Below are positions 32,574-39,920 of a DNA stretch of 64,000 nt, piece after piece. Source of the stretch: Hymenobacter rubidus (lineage in GTDB: Bacteria > Bacteroidota > Bacteroidia > Cytophagales > Hymenobacteraceae); NCBI RefSeq assembly GCF_016734815.1, contig NZ_JAERQF010000007.1:121599-185598 (forward strand), in the 5' to 3' direction. A program made the translations under genes and the position numbers. The notes below the pieces were generated by a model. That model worked only from the letters and a program-made list of their open reading frames with translations. It had not been told where the DNA came from and did no database searches. Positions within the stretch are counted from its first letter, which is position 1; the number at the start of each line of letters is the position of its first letter.

Positions 32574-32695
32574 GCGCGGTAAGCAAGGGGAATGAGCGGC
32601 AGGCCACGTTTGATGAAGGGAGTCGAACCCTTGCCGCTGAAGCGGCCACCAAGCACCCGCGAAGTAGGCCATGCCTACGCCACCTTGCACCGCGC
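32574..32695 (-). ncRNA. Y RNA-like unit Y1 (first of array), T arm only
   Basis: Long outer helix GCGCGGT-GCAAGG with CCTTGC-TT-ACCGCGC (13 bp, two-base bulge). The loop strands are diverged (TGGCGTA and GCTCATTC). Inner helix GGCATGGC / GGCCTGCC with two mismatches, then CTTCG. The core keeps a variable-arm hairpin GCCGC-TTCA-GCGGC and a T arm AAGGG-TTCGACT-CCCTT, enclosed by GGTG / CATC. Acceptor and D arms are missing. A GC-rich inverted repeat GGCCGGG / CCCGGCC lies just upstream (32696-32724). Confidence 0.65.
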
Positions 32696-32753
32696 GGCCG
32701 GGGGTTCCGCTTTATTGCCCGGCCGGGTTTTCTAATTTATTCCATTTGTCATC

Positions 32754-32864
32754 GTAACCGTCTGCCATCCTGAGCGCAGCGAAGGACCTTATCACCGAAG
32801 AACGGTTTGCAGTAGTCCAATCGTGACAAGGTCCTTCGCTGCGCTCAGGATGACAGACGGTTAC
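32754..32864. repeat. Palindromic repeat, family B copy 1
   Basis: Arms from GTAACCGTCTG through CATCCTGAGCGCAGCGAAGG to the AAGGTCC... complement, nearly perfect over about 40 bp. It lies 18 bp past the rsr stop, between rsr and the RNA array, and could terminate or attenuate rsr read-through. Confidence 0.88.
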
Positions 32865-32882
32865 AATTATGACAGACGCTGA

Positions 32883-34406
32883 TTACAGCTCTATTTTCTC
32901 GATTTCCGTCAGGGCCGAGCCGCCGTTATCGAGCGCGCTCAGCACGTCGAACACCTTGTCGGACCAGCCGGCGATGAGGGCCACGCCCGTTTCGGGGCGC
33001 AACTCCAGCGGGGCGGTGCCGTGCCCGGCCAGGTCGAAGAGGTAGAGGCGGGCGTTAGGGGCCACGGTGCGGCGGTAATCGGCCCAGATTTGGCTGAATA
33101 CGCCTCCGCCGTTGGCGCTGTTCCAGAGCTGGCAGTCGGTGAATAGCAGCACCTTGTCTACCACCTCACGGCGCAGCAACAGCTCCTGCACTACCAGGTG
33201 GCCGTTGGTGGAATAGCCTACCTCGCCTTCGCGCTGGTAGAGCTCGTCCACATTGCGCAGCACTGGGCCGCGGGGCAGGCTGATGCGCTTCCAGATGTTG
33301 CCGAACATGCCGGTAACTACGTTCTGGCAGCGGCTCTGGAGCAACATGCTCAGCACCAGGCCCACGTCGTAGAGCAGCACTTTGCTACGGGCCGAAATGG
33401 GTTGCTGCATCGAGCCCGACACGTCGCAGGCCAGCACCACGCGGGTGTCGTGCCCGAAACCGCGCAGGTTCACGGCGCTGTGCGCAATGGCCGTTTCCAG
33501 GGCCGCCAGCACGCCGGCCACGTGGCCGCTCTGCAAGGCTTTCACCTCGCGGTAGGCGGCCAGGAAGCGGAACGGCAGCTGCTTGCTGCGCGCCACCGCA
33601 AACCGGTCGGCCAGGGTGTCGCACACCCGCTCCATCGTCGCGGCCGAAACGTTGGCTTCAAGGATGTTGCGCAGGTTGCGGAGCAAGGCCATGTAGCCCA
33701 GCTTGCCGCTGCCAATGAGCGTTTCCCAGGTGGCGCGGACGGCCGTTTGCCGGTCCGCCTCGGTGGCGTAGGTGCCCTGCCCTACCGCCGATAGCTCGGT
33801 TTCCCAGGTGTAGGGCGTGGGCAATTCGCCGCGCACCAGCTGGTTGAAGAGGGCTTGCTGGGCCTCGTCTTTCGCATTGGGGTGCACCAGGAAGAGGGCA
33901 TCGCGCAGGCGCACAGCGCCGTCGCGGTCGTACTTGGCCAGCTGGTAGCCGTCGAACCGGTTGAAGCTGAGGGCCAGGCCTTTTTGCAGCTGCTTGGAGA
34001 GGCGGTTGAGGATTTTGGTCCCGCTCCGGGCGTTGGCCTGGGCGTAGAAGGCCAGCAACTCCGTGATTTCATCGGGACGTTGCACCACGCGGGCCACCAG
34101 GCGGCTCACGAGGTTGTCGCCGCGGTGCAGGCGGGCCAGCTCCACGCACAGCACCAGCGGCACCGAGCGCAAATTCAGGCTTTCGCGGGCATACACCGCC
34201 AGTTGCGCCACAAACCGCGGCTCGTTCTTCGCCACCAAGTCCCGCAAACGCTGCAAGCGCGTGTCGGCTTTTTCGTAGAACTGGTCGCTGAGCGCGGCGG
34301 TGGCCACGGCGGCGTACAGCTCCACCTGGGGCGTGAGCGTGAAGGCGGGTGCGCCTTCGTGGTTTACCGTGGGAGCGGTGTTTCGGGAGAAGAAATTGAA
34401 GCGCAT
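32883..34406 (-). CDS. rsr: Ro60/TROVE domain protein with vWA (bacterial Rsr)
   Basis: 507 residues. The N-terminal about 320 residues form the HEAT-like TROVE ring (for example LRDLVAKNEPRFVAQLAVYA, RSVPLVLCVELARLH, ITELLAFYAQAN). The C-terminal part is a von Willebrand A domain with the metal site DVSGS at residues 328-332. Ro60 rings bind Y RNAs on the outside and misfolded RNA ends in the central hole. The gene lies upstream of the Y RNA-like array and rtcB on the same strand, matching the known pairing of Rsr with Y RNA and RtcB in RNA repair operons. It is very likely the protein partner of the array RNAs. Confidence 0.95.
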   Translation of the reverse strand: MRFNFFSRNTAPTVNHEGAPAFTLTPQVELYAAVATAALSDQFYEKADTRLQRLRDLVAKNEPRFVAQLAVYARESLNLRSVPLVLCVELARLHRGDNLVSRLVARVVQRPDEITELLAFYAQANARSGTKILNRLSKQLQKGLALSFNRFDGYQLAKYDRDGAVRLRDALFLVHPNAKDEAQQALFNQLVRGELPTPYTWETELSAVGQGTYATEADRQTAVRATWETLIGSGKLGYMALLRNLRNILEANVSAATMERVCDTLADRFAVARSKQLPFRFLAAYREVKALQSGHVAGVLAALETAIAHSAVNLRGFGHDTRVVLACDVSGSMQQPISARSKVLLYDVGLVLSMLLQSRCQNVVTGMFGNIWKRISLPRGPVLRNVDELYQREGEVGYSTNGHLVVQELLLRREVVDKVLLFTDCQLWNSANGGGVFSQIWADYRRTVAPNARLYLFDLAGHGTAPLELRPETGVALIAGWSDKVFDVLSALDNGGSALTEIEKIEL

Positions 34407-34450
34407 AGTGCTGGTTATTAATGATTTTACTGGTTTATTGGCGCGACTGG

Positions 34451-34573
34451 CGGAACCTCACCCCCGGCCCCCTCTCCCGCGGAGAGGGGAGCCACGGCGG
34501 CGCAATCGCATACAGTCTTATGCAAACGTCAGGCTCCCCTCTCCGCGGGAGAGAGGCCGGGGGTGAGGTTCCG
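34451..34573. repeat. Inverted repeat (CCTCACCCCCGGCC...)
   Basis: Arms of about 42 bp, CGGAACCTCACCCCCGGCC through GAGAGGGGAGCC and the complement, around a 37-bp centre. It separates the 133-residue gene from rsr. Confidence 0.88.
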
Positions 34574-34584
34574 GCGTCAGGCGA

Positions 34585-34986
34585 CTACTCCCACTCAACC
34601 CCGACGTGCTTCGACAGCACCAGGCGGGACTGGCTGAGCCACTGAATTATCCAGGCGTGCTCCTGCGGCGTCATCCAGCGGTTGTAGCGGCCGCGGACCT
34701 GCACCACGGTGCGGTGGGCGTTGACTTCGATGGTCAGGCCACGGGTGCCGTCTACGGTCAGCGAAAAGATGCCGCAGCGGCCCGCCAGGCACGCCGCATA
34801 GAGCTGCGCCAGAGGCGAATCGACGCCCAATGCCTCGTAAAGCGCATGGGGCGAGCCGAAGGAAAACAGGTATTCTACTTGCTTAGACTGGGGCCAATTG
34901 CGCCAGTCGATGTGCCGCGCGAGGGCGGCACCGGCCTGCTGGCAGCAGTAAGCTTCTGCCGAAAGGGGTTTGTTACGATTTGCCAT
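34585..34986 (-). CDS. Hypothetical protein upstream of rsr
   Basis: 133 residues, no signal peptide or membrane span. It begins MANRNKPLSAEAYCCQQAG. It has helical parts at both ends (GAALARHIDWRNWPQSKQVEYL and MTPQEHAWIIQWLSQSRLVL) around a predicted beta section (GIFSLTVDGTRGLTIEVNAHRTVVQVRG). I do not recognise a family. It reads in the same direction as rsr, the RNA array and rtcB, 178 bp upstream of rsr across a palindromic repeat. It may belong to the same RNA-related locus, but nothing in its sequence shows that. Confidence 0.6.
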   Translation of the reverse strand: MANRNKPLSAEAYCCQQAGAALARHIDWRNWPQSKQVEYLFSFGSPHALYEALGVDSPLAQLYAACLAGRCGIFSLTVDGTRGLTIEVNAHRTVVQVRGRYNRWMTPQEHAWIIQWLSQSRLVLSKHVGVEWE

Positions 34987-35330
34987 AAAGCGAGGGCCTG
35001 CCCGCAGACAGTGCCTAGCTAGGTTTTCGATAAGGAGAAGTGGGTGCCCGCAACGGGCGGCCCGATTTCAGCCGTTTCAGGGTGCGCGCCGGGCGCAACC
35101 AATGGGCCGCTGGCTGGAGCGGCTGGCCCGCAGCAAGGGGCCGATAAATGGGCGGAGGAGCTAAGAAGCGCATGGCTAAAAAAGGGGAATTAGAAGGGTG
35201 AAAAATTGAAATTAATTAGCAAATTGGTGCGCAATAATTATTCGAACCAGTAGTCATTTTTAATTCAATTTGAATTAGACATACTTTTCCCGTTCAAATA
35301 AAAATGCGTTTTTATTTGACAATTAATAAC
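34987..35330. other. Gene-free stretch
   Basis: The first about 180 bp are GC-rich and may be the leader of the 133-residue gene. From about 35165 the sequence turns AT-rich. I see no convincing frame or RNA in it. Confidence 0.4.
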
Positions 35331-35333
35331 ACG

Positions 35334-35364
35334 AAAAAGCCCGGCTTTTGCGGGCCGGGCTTTT
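35334..35364 (-). terminator. Minus-strand terminator after a short ORF
   Basis: An 11-bp stem AAAAGCCCGGC / GCCGGGCTTTT with an 8-nt loop. On the minus strand it ends in a T run. It lies 27 bp past the stop of the 36-codon frame at 35391-35501. Confidence 0.8.
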
Positions 35365-35390
35365 CTATTTCGCGGAAGCTTACGCCGAGG

Positions 35391-35501
35391 TTATCGACGA
35401 CTCCAACCAGGAAGAAAAGCGCGACCGTGCCAATCCAGCAAGCCACCATCGGGCCGGAACTGGTACTGTTTGGGCAGGTAACTGGGGCGGATGTTGTGCA
35501 T
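35391..35501 (-). CDS. Possible 36-residue peptide before a terminator
   Basis: It starts ATG and reads MHNIRPSYLPKQYQFRPDGG, continuing with LLDWHGRAFLPGWSRR. It is hydrophilic and aromatic-rich, with no known family. It lies in AT-rich surroundings and ends just before a strong terminator, so it may be a real small gene. Confidence 0.35.
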   Translation of the reverse strand: MHNIRPSYLPKQYQFRPDGGLLDWHGRAFLPGWSRR

Positions 35502-35546
35502 GGATTGAATGAGGTAAGCGGTTGATAACCGGCTAAAAACAAAAAA

Positions 35547-35566
35547 CCCGAGCTGATGGGCCCGGG
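35547..35566 (-). terminator. Weak hairpin with T run (minus strand)
   Basis: CCCG / CGGG plus GC / GC stem, followed on the minus strand by TTTTTTGTTTTT. It follows the 26-codon frame at 35595-35675. Confidence 0.5.
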
Positions 35567-35594
35567 CGGTGTCAAACTTCAGCGGGGGCTGAAA

Positions 35595-35675
35595 TCAGGC
35601 AAACGTACCGAGCAGGAACAGCCGTTCTGGCTGCTTCTTATCCGAATTACTGATGAGGGTTATGTGGCGGTACAT
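35595..35675 (-). CDS. Possible 26-residue peptide before a terminator
   Basis: Starts ATG and reads MYRHITLISNSDKKQPERLF then LLGTFA. It lies upstream of the second short frame, on the same strand, with a hairpin and T run between them. No family is recognised. Confidence 0.3.
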   Translation of the reverse strand: MYRHITLISNSDKKQPERLFLLGTFA

Positions 35676-35805
35676 GGTTGTTTGCTTTTAGTAAGACAAA
35701 GGTTGAGGATTAATTTTAATTGCGCAAATTATTTTTAAAACAATGGATAAATATTTTTTTGAACACGAATTAAATCATGAAAAGGACTTCGTTTAAATCA
35801 ATTGA

Positions 35806-35907
35806 AACGTCATGCAGAGCGTAGCGAAGCATCTTTACTGCTGCAGTAATCCAATCAACAAATTTAGTATTGCGGTAAAGATGCTTCGCTGCGCTCTGCA
35901 TGACGTT
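35806..35907. repeat. Palindromic repeat, family A copy 3
   Basis: Arms start AACGTCATGCAGAGCG. The left arm has GTAGCGAAG where the right arm implies GCAGCGAAG. It lies upstream of the HDAC-family gene. Confidence 0.88.
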
Positions 35908-35979
35908 CTAGTGCTGCCATATTGCGCTACTTACAACCGCGCAAAAACCCCACCCACTCATTCGCAGTACCTGCGGCGT

Positions 35980-36882
35980 ATGCCTTGCCTCGCCACTTCC
36001 GACCATTACACCCTCGACCTGCCCGCCGGCCACCGCTTCCCCATCGCCAAGTATGCCCTGATTCGGGAGCAGCTGCTGTGGCAGGGCATTGCGGCGCCGG
36101 AGGATTTTTACGAGCCCGGGCTCTGCGCCGAGGAAGACGTGTTGCGCGTACACACGGCCGGCTACTGGCACAAGGTGCGCGACTTGCAGCTTTCGGCCCG
36201 CGAGGTGCGCAACCTGGGCCTGCCGCAAAGCCCGCAGCTGGTGCGCCGCTCGCTGAGCAGCAGCGCCGGCACCCTGCAATCGGCTTTGCGGGCCCTGCGC
36301 GACGGCATCGGGCTGAACCTGGCCGGCGGCACCCACCACGCTTTTGCCGACCGGGGCGAGGGCTTTTGCGTGCTCAACGACCAGGCCATTGCCGCCGCGC
36401 ACCTGCTGGCGCACAGGCTGGCCCGGCAGGTTCTGATTGTGGATTTGGACGTGCACCAAGGCGACGGCACGGCCAGCATTTTCCGGAACGAGCCGCGCGT
36501 GTTCACGTTTTCGATGCACGCCGGGGCCAATTATCCGCTGCGCAAAGAGCAATCGGACCTGGATATGCCGCTGGCGCTGGGTACCGGCGATGCCGACTAT
36601 CTGGCGCAGCTGGCGGCCACGCTGGAGCCGCTGATGGCGCAGGTGCGGCCCGATTTCATCTTTTACCAGGCGGGAGTGGATGTACTGGCAACCGACAAGC
36701 TGGGCAAGCTGGCCCTTACGCCCACCGGCTGCCGGCAGCGCGATGAGCTGGTGCTGGGAATGTGCCGAACGCGGGGACTGCCGGTAGCCGTGAGCATGGG
36801 CGGCGGCTACTCCGAGCGGCTGGCCGACATTGTGGATGCGCACTGCAACACGTTTCGGGTGGCGTTTGAATTGTGGCCGTAG
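35980..36882 (+). CDS. Histone deacetylase family protein (acetoin utilization type)
   Basis: 300 residues of the arginase/deacetylase fold. Active-site parts are GGTHHAF (tandem histidines), DLDVHQGDG (zinc Asp and His), FSMHAGANYP, and GVDVLATDKLGKL, then MGGGYS at the C-terminus. These enzymes remove acetyl or acyl groups from lysines or polyamines. The substrate cannot be told from sequence. ATG 35980 (MPCLATSDHYTLD) is chosen; the frame runs back into the family A repeat. The stop codon overlaps the first base of another palindromic repeat. Confidence 0.92.
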   Translation: MPCLATSDHYTLDLPAGHRFPIAKYALIREQLLWQGIAAPEDFYEPGLCAEEDVLRVHTAGYWHKVRDLQLSAREVRNLGLPQSPQLVRRSLSSSAGTLQSALRALRDGIGLNLAGGTHHAFADRGEGFCVLNDQAIAAAHLLAHRLARQVLIVDLDVHQGDGTASIFRNEPRVFTFSMHAGANYPLRKEQSDLDMPLALGTGDADYLAQLAATLEPLMAQVRPDFIFYQAGVDVLATDKLGKLALTPTGCRQRDELVLGMCRTRGLPVAVSMGGGYSERLADIVDAHCNTFRVAFELWP

Positions 36883-36986
36883 GAACGCGCCATGGCGCGT
36901 TCAATCGTTGCCGACTTGCGGTAGCATAACCCGTTTCCAACGCCAGACGAATACGCTGCAATCGAATGCGCCATGGCGCGTTCCTA
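36880..36986. repeat. Inverted repeat with GCGCCATGGCGC arms
   Basis: Left arm TAGGAACGCGCCATGGCGCG and its near-perfect complement at 36963-36986. Each arm is itself palindromic. The left arm contains the HDAC stop codon, and the right arm abuts the start region of the next gene. Confidence 0.85.
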
Positions 36987-36992
36987 CCTTTG
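36985..36992 (+). promoter_or_regulatory. Candidate -7 box for the 37000 gene
   Basis: TACCTTTG matches TAnnTTTG and ends 7 bp before the ATG. If used, the mRNA would be almost leaderless. Its first two bases belong to the palindromic repeat. Confidence 0.4.
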
Positions 36993-36999
36993 CCATTAA

Positions 37000-38025
37000 A
37001 TGAAAAAAGCCGATTCTGCGCACCTCGACCGCATTACCGTTCCGGTTCGCACCAACGAGCTGCCCACAGGCACGCCCGCGCAGCAGGCCTTCCGGCAGGC
37101 CATTCTGGACGTAGAAAATCTGCGGGAGCGGCTGCGCGACTTGCGCACCGAGCAGGCCGAAGCGCGGCGGCGCTACTGGCAGCAGGTAGGACCGGCCGCC
37201 GGAGCCGTGGTGGGGGCCCGCCACGCCCTGTACCCCGCGTTGGAAGAAGCCCTGTTGCTGAGCTACTTCAGCCGCTTGGAGGAACAGCAGATTTTGGGCC
37301 TGATTCTGGGAAATGCCCGCTCGCTGGAGAAACGTTTTGGGGAAGATGAGGGCGAAATCATTCGCAAGTACGCACCGCCCAGAAACCGGAACGAAGCCGC
37401 TTCCGAAACCACATCAACCGAGAAGCCCACCCCAAAAGCCGAGGCCGAGTTCATCCCCGACCCTACTCTGCCGCCGCACGCGCAGGCTGCCCAAGCGGCC
37501 AAGGCGCGCCGCAAAACCAAAGCCCAGCGCCAGCAGGAAGCCGCCGAGCAAGCCGCGCAGGCCGACCAGAAGCAGCTCGAATCCAACACCAAAACCATCT
37601 ACCGCCAGCTGGCCCGCACGCACCACCCCGACCTGGAACGCGACCCCGCAAAGCAAGCCGCCCGCACGGCCCAGATGCAGCGCATCACCGAAGCCTACGA
37701 GGCCGACGACCTGTATACCCTGCTGCAGCTGCTGGCCGAATCCGGCCCGGCCGACTCGGAAACCGACGACGTGCTGGCCCGCTACACCCGCGCCCTGCTC
37801 CAGCAACAAACGCAGCTGAAGCAGGAAATGAACGAGCTGAAATACGGCCCCGACGGCTTTATTACGGGCTCCGGCAAAAAGCAGGAGCTGGAACTCCGCC
37901 AACTCAAGCGCGACCTGCGGGCTGAGGCGGAATACGTGCAACACATCGGCCGGCTAATCAGTGAGCCCGATGGCATGCGCGAGGTATTGCGCCAACTGGC
38001 CGCTGAAGGGCTGGAAACAATATAA
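37000..38025 (+). CDS. J domain-like hypothetical protein
   Basis: 341 residues. The N-terminal half is helical and charged (VENLRERLRDLRTEQAEARRR). The middle is a Lys/Ala/Glu-rich linker (TPKAEAEFIP to RRKTKAQRQQEAAEQ). Residues about 200-245 read IYRQLARTHHPDLERDP and MQRITEAYEADDLYTLLQLL, a J-domain pattern with the HPD motif, where DnaJ-like proteins stimulate Hsp70. A helical tail follows. No zinc or substrate domain of classical DnaJ is present. It may be a specialised co-chaperone; the partner is unknown. Confidence 0.7.
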   Translation: MKKADSAHLDRITVPVRTNELPTGTPAQQAFRQAILDVENLRERLRDLRTEQAEARRRYWQQVGPAAGAVVGARHALYPALEEALLLSYFSRLEEQQILGLILGNARSLEKRFGEDEGEIIRKYAPPRNRNEAASETTSTEKPTPKAEAEFIPDPTLPPHAQAAQAAKARRKTKAQRQQEAAEQAAQADQKQLESNTKTIYRQLARTHHPDLERDPAKQAARTAQMQRITEAYEADDLYTLLQLLAESGPADSETDDVLARYTRALLQQQTQLKQEMNELKYGPDGFITGSGKKQELELRQLKRDLRAEAEYVQHIGRLISEPDGMREVLRQLAAEGLETI

Positions 38026-38038
38026 ATCCAGGCCGCCA

Positions 38039-38968
38039 CTATTCGCTGATAAACGTTACAGCGGATTGCACCACAGCAGCATCGCGCAGAATTCGGTTGT
38101 GGCCGAGGCCGCGCGTGGCTTGTAGCACGGCCCCAGGCCAGTCGGCCACAATCTGCACTCCTTCGGCAAAAGGAATGATTTCGTCGCTTTCGTCGTGCAA
38201 CACCAGCACTTTTTCGGCCCCGGTAGCGGGTCCGGCGGCCGCCACGGCGAAGGAATCGGCGGGCCGGCCGGTTTCCCGCAGAATGTGGTCAGCAAAGCGT
38301 GTCACCAGGTTATTGGGCAAACCCAGGAAATCGGCGAAGCGGCCGGCTACCACGCGGGGGTTCAGCGGCGCGCTTATCAGCACGAGGCGCGGCAGCGGGG
38401 CAGCATCTGGCAGCTGCACCGGCAGCCCGGCCACCGAGGCCGCCCCAAACGAATGGGCCACGACGGCGCGCACCTCCTCCACCGTATCCACCACGGCCTG
38501 CACGGCGCTGCCAAAATCGATAAGCGTGGTTTGCCGGCCACTGGAGGCGCCGTGCGCCGGACCGTCCAACGCCACCACGCGGTAGCCGGCCGCCAGCAAG
38601 GGCTGCACCCAGGCCCGCCAGAAACTGGCCCGGTGCTCCCAACCGTGCACCAGCACCACGGCCGGGGCGGTTGGTTCACCCCATTCATACACGGCAAGCT
38701 GGCCGGTGCTATGCGCCACGGCTCGGCGGCGAGCATCGGCCAGCGCGGGCGCTTCCCAATCCTTGACAGGCAAGCGGCGCGGCGTAGTAAAAAGCCGCCA
38801 CGCCTGCCGGAAAGCCAACGCTGGTGTCACGGCCCACAGCGCTTGCAGCTGCCAGCGCAGCCACCGCAGGCCCGGCGGCGGTGAGGGATAACGCACCGAA
38901 GGCGCCACGGGCGTGGGCGGCGTTTCGGTCGTGAATAGTTCGTGGGCGGGCGAATAGGTATTGGTCAT
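38039..38968 (-). CDS. Alpha/beta hydrolase, TetR-linked
   Basis: 309 residues. After a Pro-rich N-terminus and an amphipathic stretch (LRWLRWQLQALWAVTP), the hydrolase core shows VVLVHGWEHRASFW, the nucleophile region VAHSFGAASVAG (AHSFG in place of the usual GxSxG), an acid in LVLHDESDEIIPF and His in RGLGHNRIL. It lies 95 bp downstream of a TetR gene on the same strand, so it is probably the regulated gene of that unit. The substrate is unknown. Confidence 0.82.
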   Translation of the reverse strand: MTNTYSPAHELFTTETPPTPVAPSVRYPSPPPGLRWLRWQLQALWAVTPALAFRQAWRLFTTPRRLPVKDWEAPALADARRRAVAHSTGQLAVYEWGEPTAPAVVLVHGWEHRASFWRAWVQPLLAAGYRVVALDGPAHGASSGRQTTLIDFGSAVQAVVDTVEEVRAVVAHSFGAASVAGLPVQLPDAAPLPRLVLISAPLNPRVVAGRFADFLGLPNNLVTRFADHILRETGRPADSFAVAAAGPATGAEKVLVLHDESDEIIPFAEGVQIVADWPGAVLQATRGLGHNRILRDAAVVQSAVTFISE

Positions 38969-39063
38969 GCGGTCGCAGGGTTGTAGCACATGCTGCAGCT
39001 TGTGCCGGGGTGTGCTAAAATCAACCATTCAAATGCACAGGCCAAAGCATGTGCTCCAAGCAT

Positions 39064-39657
39064 TTACGAAGCAAAAAGCTCCAGCCGCAGTTGGCCCACT
39101 ATCACCTGGAACGGCGTTTCATCGTGCACCCGCGCTACCTGCAAGGCCCCCGCCAACGTGGTAAGCACTTGCGCCGCCTTGGCCGCCGGGCTGCCCACAA
39201 AGCGCAGCGTGCCGGTGGCCCGGCCCACGGCCAGCACCTGGGCCAGCCACTCGGTCAGCTCACGGTTGAAGGTGCGCAGCTCGGCCTGCATGGGGGCGGG
39301 CAAGGTGCGGAAGTCGGCCGCCAGCGAGCCAAACAGGCACACACGGCGGTCGTGGCCGAGGTGGTTTTCATACACGGCCAGCAGGGCTTCGAGCTGTTGC
39401 TGAGGCGGCAGGTCGGCCACGCGGGGCAGGTCGCGCCACTTGCGCAGGCGGCGCAGCTGGCGCGCTACCAGGGCCGTGCCCAGGTCGTCTTTGCTGGGGA
39501 AATGGTAGTGAATAGCGGCCGGCTTCACGCCCAGCTCTTTGGCCAGGTGCTGGTAGCTGAAGGCGTTGAAGCCGCGCTCCAGAAGAAAATCTTCCGCAAG
39601 GTCGAGAATGCGCGTGCGGGTATCGGGAACAAGCGAAGGAGTAGCAGGAGTCAGCAT
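39064..39657 (-). CDS. TetR/AcrR family transcriptional regulator
   Basis: 197 residues. The N-terminal DNA-binding domain reads RTRILDLAEDFLLERGFNAF then SYQHLAKELGVKPAAIHYHF, the helix-turn-helix with the YHF signature. The C-terminal part is the usual helical ligand-binding and dimer domain. A perfect 21-bp palindrome lies 9 bp upstream of the start and overlaps a -7-like element, so it probably represses itself and the hydrolase downstream until a ligand binds. Confidence 0.92.
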   Translation of the reverse strand: MLTPATPSLVPDTRTRILDLAEDFLLERGFNAFSYQHLAKELGVKPAAIHYHFPSKDDLGTALVARQLRRLRKWRDLPRVADLPPQQQLEALLAVYENHLGHDRRVCLFGSLAADFRTLPAPMQAELRTFNRELTEWLAQVLAVGRATGTLRFVGSPAAKAAQVLTTLAGALQVARVHDETPFQVIVGQLRLELFAS

Positions 39658-39664
39658 ATCGGTA

Positions 39665-39709
39665 CAAATATACCACTTACTTACTAGTTAGTAAGTAAGT
39701 GGTATATTT
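39665..39709. promoter_or_regulatory. Operator palindrome with overlapping -7 box
   Basis: The arms 39666-39686 and 39689-39709 are exact reverse complements with a 2-nt centre; each contains ACCACTTACTTACTA. On the minus strand TATATTTG (39665-39672) matches TAnnTTTG and overlaps the outer arm, so a bound repressor would cover the promoter. Confidence 0.85.
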
Positions 39710-39736
39710 TTTAAAACAAGGCTCAACTAGAGCAGA

Positions 39737-39872
39737 TTCGGAGTTAGTGTATATGCGACACCATGTAGGGGCGGGGCCTGTCCCCGCCCGTCGTTGCACG
39801 GAATCGTTGAGACGGCGCCACTAGCCGGGCGGGGGCAGGCCCTACATGGTGTCGCATACACACTAACTCCGA
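39737..39872. repeat. Long inverted repeat (GCGACACCATGTAGGG...)
   Basis: Arms of about 35-40 bp, TTCGGAGTTAGTGT then GCGACACCATGTAGGG and complements, with GC-rich inner parts that also pair. It lies between the TetR operator and a secreted-protein gene. Confidence 0.85.
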
Positions 39873-39920
39873 AAGCGCGGTAGACTCATTGTTATGGCCA
39901 TTCCTTACTTTGAACCAATG

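Noticed and set aside
31389..32582. Several frames of 80-150 codons across the RNA array
   Set aside because: They run through the conserved RNA helices on the wrong strand, have no signature and change frame between units; the RNA structure explains the sequence better.
31466..32695. CRISPR array
   Set aside because: Units are 77-166 bp, vary in sequence, and are conserved as structure rather than as direct repeats with spacers.
35312..35575. 87-codon minus-strand frame
   Set aside because: It reads through two terminator hairpins; the shorter ATG frames fit the terminators better.
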